Shown here: positions 1 to 4,728 of the stretch, piece after piece
Position numbering within the stretch: the stretch's first letter is position 1
Layout: each line of letters begins with the position of its first letter
Source of the DNA: an uncultured Rubrobacteraceae bacterium
GTDB lineage: Bacteria; Actinomycetota; Rubrobacteria; Rubrobacterales; Rubrobacteraceae
Direction of reading: 5' to 3'
NCBI GenBank assembly: GCA_902805985.1
Contig: CADCUW010000263.1
Location: forward strand, 1 to 6,109
DNA: 6,109 nucleotides
Made by a program: the position numbers and the translations under genes
Notes under the pieces: generated by a model
The model's database searches: none
Told to the model about the DNA's origin: nothing
What the model saw: the letters and a program-made list of their open reading frames with translations, nothing else

Positions 1-1
1 C

Positions 2-253
2 CGACTGCGGCGCGGGCTCCGGGAGCAGTTTGGATTCTCTGTTCTGCAGGAGGGCGGAGAACTGCGGTTCAGGTTCGACCAACCGCGCCGCCTTCCCCAG
101 ACGCGGGACGCGGCGGCGCTGTGGAGCAACGCGGTGGTCCGTCTGCTCAGCTACGGGGAAGCCCTGCGGGCCATGCACCACGTCTAGACCTACTTCCCGG
201 AGCCGGACCGGGCGCGGAAGGTGTGCAACGCCTTCGCGGACGCGATGCGGGAG
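2..253 (+). pseudogene. Broken, unrecognised gene fragment (5' end outside window)
   Basis: Frame 2 reads as protein-like sequence from the window edge (LRRGLREQFGFSVLQEGGEL ... LWSNAVVRLLSYGEALRAMHHV), is stopped by a TAG at 185-187, and goes on in a plausible style (TYFPEPDRARKVCNAFADAMREG) to about base 250. G/C at third codon positions is high in this frame on both sides of the stop, so both parts look once-coding. After about 250 the coding look moves to frame 3, which suggests a frameshift or a junction with another reading frame. I do not recognise the family. The right end is approximate and the true start lies outside the window. Two lesions so close together favour a decaying gene. 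Two short adjacent genes, or a sequence error, are alternatives. Confidence 0.45.
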
Positions 254-254
254 G

Positions 255-404
255 GGCCACGGGCGCACACTCTACGGCGGGCTGTGGCACGCACCCGAGG
301 TCGCCACGGCCTTCAACACGGTCAGGTGCCGCCTGTGCTCACCCGTAGAGCCGCCCCACCTCACCGACGAGGAGATGCGGGAGTGGATGGCGTCTGTGAG
401 GTAG
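255..404 (+). pseudogene. Probable N-terminal remnant of the 420-668 gene, cut by an in-frame TAG
   Basis: Frame 3 takes on protein-like character here (GLWHAPEVATAFNTVRCRLC, then PPHLTDEEMREWMASVR) and is closed by TAG at 402-404. The five codons after the TAG (IYAKT) run in the same frame into the ATG at 420. From memory, relatives of the following gene carry an 'AKTMP..PHEYTL' stretch well inside the protein. The TAG may therefore have replaced a sense codon, with the 420-668 reading frame being the C-terminal part of the same gene. No good start for this segment was found; its left end is where the coding frame seems to change. It could instead be an unrelated short gene ending just before the next one. 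Confidence 0.4.
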
Positions 405-419
405 ATCTACGCGAAGACC

Positions 420-668
420 ATGCCCGACCACCCGCACGAGTACACCCTCAAGCGCAAGCAGGACCCCGGGCGCTTCGTCGACGCCGCGGCCAGGACGATC
501 TGGGAGTGCGGCTACGCCCGCCACTACCTGCACAGGCCGCGGCGGACCCTGATCGTGGGCGACTACATCTGCTGGGTGTGGACGAGGCCGGAGGCCCCCA
601 GCCACCCGTTCCCAACGGACACGATCTTCGTGAACCGCGCTGAGCGCCACCGGGGGAGGGTAGCGTGA
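420..668 (+). CDS. Small conserved hypothetical protein ('PHEYTL' type), possibly N-terminally truncated
   Basis: An 82-residue reading frame from ATG. It begins MPDHPHEYTLKRKQDPGRFV and has GYARHYL at 31-37, VGDYICW at 46-52 and a C-terminal TDTIFVNRA at 66-74. This pattern (HEYTL..., aromatic-rich 'GDY..W' strand, then T.I.NRA) matches my memory of a short uncharacterised protein found on bacterial mobile and accessory regions; no function is known to me. A same-frame TAG lies only five codons upstream, and the residues in between (IYAKT) look like part of the family, so the product may be a shortened version. The Shine-Dalgarno before ATG 420 is weak (GAAG at 414-417). It overlaps the next gene by four bases (GTGA), so the two are probably translated together. 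Function unknown; coding call fairly secure, start uncertain. Confidence 0.6.
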   Translation: MPDHPHEYTLKRKQDPGRFVDAAARTIWECGYARHYLHRPRRTLIVGDYICWVWTRPEAPSHPFPTDTIFVNRAERHRGRVA

Positions 669-979
669 GGTTCGACCTCGGCCGGGTGGTCGCCACCCCG
701 GGCGCCCTGGAGGCCCTCACGACCGCGCAGTCGGCCCCCGGGGAGTTGCTGCGGCGGCACGCCTCTGGAGACTGGGGCGAGATCCCAAAGGAGGGCGCCA
801 GGGAGAACGAGCTGTCGGTGAGGGAGGGGTACCGCGTTGTGTTCAGCTATCCGCTTAGGACCGGGGCGAAGGTCTGGATTCTGACGGATTCCGACCGCTC
901 CTCTACCTGCATTCTTCTCCCGAGCGATTACTCAGCCGATGCAGCCCCGCGTATAACCATCCATCACCCCAAGATGTAG
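665..979 (+). CDS. Conserved hypothetical protein of the 'LGRVVATPGALEAL / GDWGE' family
   Basis: A 104-residue protein from GTG, with GGAGGG at 655-660 just upstream. Recognisable blocks are DLGRVVATPGALEAL (4-18), LLRRHASGDWGEI (28-40), ENELSVREGYRVVFSY (47-62) and KVWILTDSDRSSTCILLPSDY (69-89). I recall this small protein as widespread on plasmids and accessory chromosome regions, sometimes labelled plasmid-related, with no proven function. The family usually ends close to the 'LLP.DY' strand, so the last 15 residues (SADAAPRITIHHPKM) look like an extra tail, perhaps read-on after a lost stop or a small frameshift. It overlaps the 420-668 gene by GTGA, a layout typical of coupled translation. 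Direct sequence evidence for coding is good; the role is unknown. Confidence 0.8.
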   Translation: MRFDLGRVVATPGALEALTTAQSAPGELLRRHASGDWGEIPKEGARENELSVREGYRVVFSYPLRTGAKVWILTDSDRSSTCILLPSDYSADAAPRITIHHPKM

Positions 980-1018
980 GGCCGCCCCCCGCGCCGCGGA
1001 GGCCCTCATGGCGGCCCT
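978..1018 (+). terminator. Inverted repeat at the stop codon of the 665-979 gene, possible terminator
   Basis: AGGGCCGCC (978-986) and GGCGGCCCT (1010-1018) are perfect 9-base inverted copies that begin inside the TAG stop. The 23-base loop contains a second small palindrome, CCGCGCCGCGG (989-999). No T-run follows, so intrinsic termination is unproven; it may simply protect the transcript 3' end. Confidence 0.3.
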
Positions 1019-1110
1019 GGGGGCTCCGTGGGGGCACCTATGCAAGACCGTGAATGCAGGGAGTTTGCGGAACGCCCCTTCTACGAGGTTGGATGAATAG
1101 GGGCATGAGG

Positions 1111-1139
1111 AAGGGCCGGGGTTCTGCGCCCCGGCCCTT
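1111..1139. terminator. Strong GC hairpin between convergent genes, probable bidirectional terminator
   Basis: AAGGGCCGGGG (1111-1121) and CCCCGGCCCTT (1129-1139) form a perfect 11-bp stem with a 7-base loop. It lies 27 bases beyond the stop of the minus-strand gene ending at 1167 and downstream of the plus-strand gene ending at 979, the expected place for a shared terminator. There is no real T-tract on either side, common in very GC-rich genomes but a reason for caution. Confidence 0.6.
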
Positions 1140-1166
1140 GCGTCGGTGCTGGTCGCCCGCCCTTCG

Positions 1167-1607
1167 CTAGCCCTTCTTCTCTCCGCCTCCAAGGAGGTTG
1201 CCTGCGGTTCCGCCCACCGTATCCGTGGCCCCGCTCACCGGTTGGGTGGCCCCGCTCACGGTGTCCGTCACCCCACCCACGGTGCTCGTGACAGCGCCCA
1301 GCGGCCCCGCAGACGGCGCCTCGTTGAACAAGACCTCGTACCGCTCCACGCCCGTCAGCGTCCCGCCGGCGGCCTCGGCAGCCCCGCTGCGCACGCTAGA
1401 CAGCGCTTCTTCTGTGGCCCTCAGGGCCTCCTCGCTCTCCCAGAAGGCCACGCCGAGCACCTTGCCGCTCTGCCGATCGCCGAGGGCCACGAACCCCTTG
1501 AACCCTTCCATCTGCCTCAGCTGGGGCATGGTCTGCTCCTGGATGTGGCGCGTGGCGTCGTCCATCCTGTCAGGGGAGCCCTCTATCGTGTTTACCCGCG
1601 CGTACAT
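1167..1607 (-). CDS. ABM-like (dimeric alpha-beta barrel) protein with a seven-residue repeat tail
   Basis: A 146-residue protein. Residues 1 to about 95 look like an antibiotic biosynthesis monooxygenase (ABM)-type ferredoxin-like fold: an opening strand MYARVNTIEG, a helix (DRMDDATRHIQEQTMPQL), then EGFKGFVALGDRQSGKVLGV and FWESEEALRATEEAL, closing with GVERYEVLF. This fold covers small oxidases, stress proteins and non-enzymatic relatives, so no reaction is claimed. From about residue 106 the tail holds five units of seven residues (VTSTVGG, VTDTVSG, ATQPVSG, ATDTVGG, TAGNLLG) and ends GGGEKKG. The ATG at 1607 is chosen over one ten codons upstream because GGAGGAAGGAG sits eight bases before it and the ABM strand starts exactly there. 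The gene converges on 665-979 and is followed by a GC hairpin. The repeats may be a flexible linker or interaction tail; that is inference. Confidence 0.82.
   Translation of the reverse strand: MYARVNTIEGSPDRMDDATRHIQEQTMPQLRQMEGFKGFVALGDRQSGKVLGVAFWESEEALRATEEALSSVRSGAAEAAGGTLTGVERYEVLFNEAPSAGPLGAVTSTVGGVTDTVSGATQPVSGATDTVGGTAGNLLGGGEKKG
1188..1292 (-). repeat. Five degenerate 21-bp units coding a 7-residue repeat
   Basis: Inside the ABM-like gene, five consecutive 21-base units encode VTSTVGG, VTDTVSG, ATQPVSG, ATDTVGG and TAGNLLG (consensus [VA]T.[TP]V[GS]G). The last unit is the most diverged. The unit length is a whole number of codons, so gain or loss of units would keep the frame. Confidence 0.7.
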
Positions 1608-1615
1608 GCCGCTCG

Positions 1616-1626
1616 CTCCTTCCTCC
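1616..1626 (-). promoter_or_regulatory. Shine-Dalgarno deciding the start of the ABM-like gene
   Basis: Read on the minus strand, GGAGGAAGGAG is followed by an 8-base spacer and the ATG at 1607-1605. This near-ideal site lies inside the longer reading frame that would start at 1637, arguing that the ten extra residues (MSRREEGASG) are not translated. Confidence 0.7.
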
Positions 1627-1720
1627 CGCCTCGACACGGGCGGGCATCAGGGGACCCATCGGGGGCCCCCGCGGTTGTGCCTCCTGTGTCATAGGACCGC
1701 ATCCGGGCCGCATGGGTTAC

Positions 1721-1756
1721 GCAAACTTCTTAGAGCCCCCAACAGGAGAAGTTCGC
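1721..1756. repeat. Inverted repeat in the divergent promoter region
   Basis: GCAAACTTCT (1721-1730) and AGAAGTTCGC (1747-1756) are inverted copies: 7 perfect base pairs, one mismatch, then two more, around a 16-base spacer. It lies between divergent genes, so it could be an operator or a hairpin; the long spacer makes a simple repressor dimer site less likely. The right arm begins a 14-base stretch that recurs at 1063-1076 with two differences. Confidence 0.4.
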
Positions 1757-1908
1757 AGAACGCCTCTCTTCAGTCGGGGCGTGAACAGGTGCTACGGGGT
1801 GTGGACGTTGCTAGGATGGCCGGGTGAGGGTCTCCGGGGCATGATCCCCGACGGGGACGATATGCCGCGCGACCATAGACGCTTACAGAGGAGGCAAAGA
1901 CGGACACG

Positions 1909-2088
1909 TTGGAGAAGCTAAAGGTGCAGAAGATGCTGTCGGCGCTGACCGTCGGTATCGGGTTAGTGCTCATGGCGGGGAAGATCTATGCGGACAGCGA
2001 ACCGGGCGCGATCCCGCTGCTGCTGGTCGTGCTAGGCGCGGGGTGGCACCTCATCGCGCGAGTTCAGGCTCGGCCGCGTCGGCGCTAA
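1909..2088 (+). CDS. Small hypothetical membrane protein, two transmembrane segments
   Basis: A 59-residue protein started at TTG and ended by TAA. It opens MEKLKVQKMLSAL, has a hydrophobic segment at 10-24 (LSALTVGIGLVLMAG), a short linker KIYADSEPGAIP (25-36), a second hydrophobic segment at 36-50, and a basic end (RVQARPRRR). The positive ends on both sides suggest a helical hairpin with both termini in the cytoplasm. GAGGAGG at 1888-1894 is a good ribosome site but lies 14 bases from the TTG, which is long. GTG at 1924 and ATG at 1933 are further away still, and a TAG at 1876-1878 closes the frame upstream, so TTG fits best. The 'KIYADSEPGAIPLLLVVLG' core resembles short proteins I recall from Rubrobacter, function unknown. 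It precedes the kinase leader but is probably a separate transcript. Confidence 0.68.
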   Translation: MEKLKVQKMLSALTVGIGLVLMAGKIYADSEPGAIPLLLVVLGAGWHLIARVQARPRRR

Positions 2089-2091
2089 CCT

Positions 2092-2135
2092 CCCGGGCGT
2101 CCGACGGCGTGACCGCGTCGTGTCCGCGGACCGGG
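2092..2135 (+). terminator. Possible terminator hairpin after the small membrane protein gene
   Basis: CCCG (2092-2095) pairs with CGGG (2132-2135) and GTCCG (2099-2103) with CGGAC (2127-2131), leaving a three-base bulge; the loop can form a small CGG/CCG stem. It begins four bases after the stop codon. There is no T-tract, and in DNA this GC-rich some pairing is expected by chance. Confidence 0.3.
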
Positions 2136-2281
2136 CCCGCGTGGACTTTCGAGAACCCGATACGCCCGGAGTTCGGGGAATCTCCCTTCCACGCACTCCG
2201 GTGAATAAAGGCAAAGATAGCCCATTCGGGGGATATGCCGCCCCCCGTTCGTGTGTACGCTACCCTCGTTACTAAAGGTGG
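2136..2281 (+). other. Upstream region of the kinase operon, promoter not resolved
   Basis: This stretch should carry the promoter of the leader and kinase. It holds an inverted repeat CCGGAG (2166-2171) / CTCCGG (2196-2201), an AT-richer patch (GTGAATAAAGGCAAAGATAG, 2201-2220) and the -10-like hexamers TACGCT (2256-2261) and TACCCT (2261-2266). None has a convincing -35 at the right distance, so no promoter is called. Confidence 0.35.
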
Positions 2282-2384
2282 AGCCATCGTTCGTCTCGGA
2301 AGACGCGGCTACGGAAAAGGTAAACCCGCCGCGAGGCGGGGGCGCAAAGCCACGGGCCTCAACGCTCTAGAAGGGGGGCTTACT
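2282..2384 (+). ncRNA. Structured leader resembling a cyclic-di-GMP-I (GEMM) riboswitch, 3' half not recognised
   Basis: Seen in the sequence: CGGAAAAGGTAAA (2312-2324) leads into a perfect 6-bp hairpin CCCGCC / GGCGGG (2325-2340) capped by the GNRA tetraloop GCGA, followed at once by GGCGCAAAGCCACGGGCCT (2341-2359). This order (GG.AAACC, GNRA hairpin, G.CGCAAAGCC, GGGCCT) is the signature of the 5' half of the cyclic-di-GMP-I family. The usual second helix and closing 'GGUAGC.GGGUU.CCG' are not evident before the ATG. Upstream, AGCC/GGCT (2282-2285, 2307-2310) and CGTCT/AGACG (2292-2305) form another hairpin. The kinase ribosome site AAGGGGGG (2371-2378) directly follows, so translational control is plausible. 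Ligand identity is inference: it may be an atypical, degenerate or different class, or only a look-alike. Confidence 0.5.
2371..2378 (+). promoter_or_regulatory. Shine-Dalgarno of the histidine kinase gene
   Basis: AAGGGGGG lies six bases before ATG 2385 and fixes the kinase start there. An in-frame start at 2235 would add 50 basic, low-information residues that only translate the structured leader. The G-run can pair with AGCC and CCTC of the leader. Confidence 0.7.
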
Positions 2385-4727
2385 ATGAGGGATCTAGCGA
2401 AAGGCACAGCGGGTTTTGTGGGCCATTCTTCCGCGGCGGCACGCTACGGCGTCGCCGTCGTGTCGGTCCTTGTGTTCGTGGCGATCAAATTGCTGCTGGC
2501 CGAGACCCCTATCCCCCAGTCTCCGTTCCTTCTTTTGTCGGCGGCCGTCATGGTCGCCGCCTGGTTCGGAGGCCTGGGCCCGGGGCTGCTGGCCACGGCC
2601 CTCGCTACGGCGGCCGGGGACTATTTCTTCTGGTCACCGTTCGGTTCCTTTACGGGGCCGGGTCTGAACGCCTTGCCGCTGGCCCTGTTTGCGCTCCAAG
2701 GGGTGCTGATCAGTTCGTTGGCCCAGGCACTACGCTCCGCCACAACGCGGGCCGAGTCGAGCGTGCTGGAGGCCAAAAGCCATCGAGCGGCGCTTCAAGA
2801 GAGCGAGCGGCGTTTCCGCACCCTGGTGCAGAACTCCTCGGACATCATCACGGTGGTCGACGCCGAGGGCACCATAAGCTACGTCAGCCCCGCGGTAGAG
2901 AGGGTAACGGGCTACCGTCCCGAGGAGCTGGTGGGCAAAAGCCTCTTCGACCACGTGCGCCCGGATGACCTCGAGCAGGGGCGAAGGACGTTCGCCGAGA
3001 TCTGGTCGCAGCCGGTGGTCCACCCGCCCTTCGAGCTCAGGGTGCTGCACAAGGACGGCTCCTGGCGTCACTCCGAATTCCTTCTCAACAACCTGCTGGA
3101 TGATCCGAGCGTGAGGGGCGTGGTGATCAACCAGCGCGACATAACCGAGCGCAAGCAGGCCGAAGAGGCCCTGAGCCAGAGCGAAGAACGCTACCGGGCC
3201 GTAGTCGAGCAATCCTCGGAGGGCCTCTACCTGGTAGATAGCATCACCAGACGCATCCTGGAGACCAACCCCGCGCTGCAGAACATGCTCGGGTACACTG
3301 CCGCCGAGCTCTGCGGGATGGGGTTGCACGAGATCGTGGCCCACGATCGTGAGACCGTAGCAGCCAACGTCGAGCGCACCCTCAGGGAGGGTACGCGCTT
3401 CATCAGGGAGCGGGGGTACCGTCGCAAGGACGGATCGGTGGTGGAGGTGGAGATCGCGGCGAGCGCTATCGACTACGGCGGCAAGCGGGTCATCTGCGCC
3501 GCCATCCGCGACATAACCGAGCGCAAGAAGACCGAGGAGGCTCTCCGCCGCAGCTTCGACTCTTTGCTCGCCCTCTACGAAGCCGGGCAGATCTTGGGTT
3601 CGAGCCTTGAGCGGGACGAGATCGGCATGCGGCTCCTCGAGTTCACGGAGCGCGTCTCCGACCTCGAGGCAGCGATGCTCAGCCTTGGCGACGAGCAAGA
3701 AGGCCGGATGAGCGAGTGGCGCAGCGTAGGTCCCGAGAAGGTTCTCGCCGCGGTTCGCGAGCGACCCGAAGTCCGATCCGCAGTAGACGAGGTCTCAAAG
3801 GGCGGACGGGCGCGGACGATAGAGTTGCGACGACCACCAAACCCGAAATCTCAGACGGCCCTCACGGGGGTATTCGTGCCGCTGCGGGCGAGGGGCCGGG
3901 TGATCGGCGTACTCGGAGCCTACGGCCCACCGACCCTGGCGCATAAGGAGACCAGGGATGCCCTCTCCAGCCTCGCCGTCCAGGGCGCCGGCGCCCTGGA
4001 GAACGCCCGTCTCTATGAGGAGTTGGCCGAACGCGAGCGGGAGCTGCACGATCTGGTCGGACGGCTAATGGCGGCCCAGGAGGAGGAGCGCCGCAGGATG
4101 GCCTACGAGGTCCACGACGGGTTCACCCAGACGGCGGCGGCCGCCTACCGGCGCCTGGCGCTCTTCGCTGAGCACCACCCGCCGGATTCCGCGCAAGACC
4201 GCGAGGAGCTCGAGGAGACCGTCGCCCTCGTCCGGCGTACGGTTGGCGAAGCCAGACGCGTCATCGCCCACCTGAGGCCCACCCCCCTCGACGACTTCGG
4301 GCTGGCCAACGCCGTACGCATGCAAACGGAGGAGCTACGCGCCGAGGGCTACGAGACCACCTACGAGGAGACGCTTGGCGGAGCGCGACTCTCCGCCACG
4401 CTCGAGACCACCCTGTTCCGCGTGGCCCAGGAAGCCCTTACCAACGTGCGCAAGCACGCCCAAACGGACTGGGTGCGCGTCGCGCTCGGGCTGCGCGACG
4501 GGACCGTGCGGCTCGAGGTGAGCGACCGGGGGCGAGGCTTTGCGCCCGCGGAGGCCGGGCGGGGGGCAGGGCCCGGTGAGAGGGTGGGGCTCTCAAGCAT
4601 GCGCGAGAGGATCGCGTTGCTGGGGGGCGCCCTCGAGATCCGTAGCGAACCCGGTGCCGGCACGACGGTGGTGGCGGCGGTCCCATTGAGGGCTACCGGG
4701 GAGGAAGTCGACGGGGGAGGGTACTGA
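2385..4727 (+). CDS. Membrane sensor histidine kinase, DUF4118-like/PAS/PAS/GAF/HisKA_3/HATPase
   Basis: A 780-residue NarL-family (HPK7-type) sensor kinase that should autophosphorylate at the inner face of the membrane and pass phosphate to the regulator encoded next. Residues 21-113 form about four membrane segments (around 22-38, 47-61, 64-82 and 94-113) with the AAWFGGLGPGLLA pattern of KdpD-like DUF4118 domains; there is no large outside domain. Two PAS domains follow (about 142-257 and 264-381), each closed by RDITERK, then a GAF domain (about 393-545) joined by a helix (YEELAERERELHDLVGRL). The dimerisation/acceptor motif is EEERRRMAYEVHDG with His577, followed by HLRPTPLDDFGL (629-640). 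ATP-binding boxes are EALTNVRKHA (683-692, Asn687), DRGRGF (714-719) and GLSSMRER (735-742). All key residues are present. The signal is unknown: PAS/GAF suggest a cytoplasmic small molecule, redox state or light. TGA is separated by one base from the regulator ATG. Confidence 0.95.
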   Translation: MRDLAKGTAGFVGHSSAAARYGVAVVSVLVFVAIKLLLAETPIPQSPFLLLSAAVMVAAWFGGLGPGLLATALATAAGDYFFWSPFGSFTGPGLNALPLALFALQGVLISSLAQALRSATTRAESSVLEAKSHRAALQESERRFRTLVQNSSDIITVVDAEGTISYVSPAVERVTGYRPEELVGKSLFDHVRPDDLEQGRRTFAEIWSQPVVHPPFELRVLHKDGSWRHSEFLLNNLLDDPSVRGVVINQRDITERKQAEEALSQSEERYRAVVEQSSEGLYLVDSITRRILETNPALQNMLGYTAAELCGMGLHEIVAHDRETVAANVERTLREGTRFIRERGYRRKDGSVVEVEIAASAIDYGGKRVICAAIRDITERKKTEEALRRSFDSLLALYEAGQILGSSLERDEIGMRLLEFTERVSDLEAAMLSLGDEQEGRMSEWRSVGPEKVLAAVRERPEVRSAVDEVSKGGRARTIELRRPPNPKSQTALTGVFVPLRARGRVIGVLGAYGPPTLAHKETRDALSSLAVQGAGALENARLYEELAERERELHDLVGRLMAAQEEERRRMAYEVHDGFTQTAAAAYRRLALFAEHHPPDSAQDREELEETVALVRRTVGEARRVIAHLRPTPLDDFGLANAVRMQTEELRAEGYETTYEETLGGARLSATLETTLFRVAQEALTNVRKHAQTDWVRVALGLRDGTVRLEVSDRGRGFAPAEAGRGAGPGERVGLSSMRERIALLGGALEIRSEPGAGTTVVAAVPLRATGEEVDGGGY

Positions 4728-4728
4728 G

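Larger units (their letters stand above)
1608..1908. other. Gene-free divergent region
   Basis: About 300 bases between two divergently transcribed genes. It must hold promoters for both, but I see no convincing -35/-10 pair; TAGGAT at 1812-1817 is an isolated -10-like match without a good -35. It holds a ten-base GGGGGCCCCC palindrome near 1659 and the inverted repeat at 1721-1756. Short open frames on both strands here lack family resemblance or good ribosome sites. Confidence 0.5.

Noticed and set aside
1607..1637. A longer start (MSRREEGASG) for the ABM-like protein
   Set aside because: The near-perfect Shine-Dalgarno falls inside this extension and the family strand starts at the internal Met.
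1812..1817. TAGGAT as a promoter -10 box
   Set aside because: No acceptable -35 at 16-18 bases upstream; a lone hexamer is expected by chance.
1198..1827. A 209-residue plus-strand reading frame
   Set aside because: It is antisense to the ABM-like gene; its Pro/Ser/Thr-rich text is the complement of the Gly/Thr/Val repeats.
1712..1921. A 69-residue plus-strand frame in the divergent region
   Set aside because: No recognisable protein pattern, no good ribosome site, and it runs into the start of the better-supported small membrane protein in another frame.
2051..2287. A 78-residue minus-strand reading frame
   Set aside because: It overlaps the two-helix membrane protein on the other strand, has no family resemblance and no good ribosome site; long antisense frames are expected in high-GC DNA.
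2235..2384. A 50-residue N-terminal extension of the kinase from the ATG at 2235
   Set aside because: The extra residues are basic and featureless, they translate the structured leader, and ATG 2385 has its own strong Shine-Dalgarno at normal spacing.
2730..3698. A 322-residue minus-strand reading frame
   Set aside because: It lies wholly inside the PAS/GAF part of the kinase and is the usual mirror of GC-rich codons.
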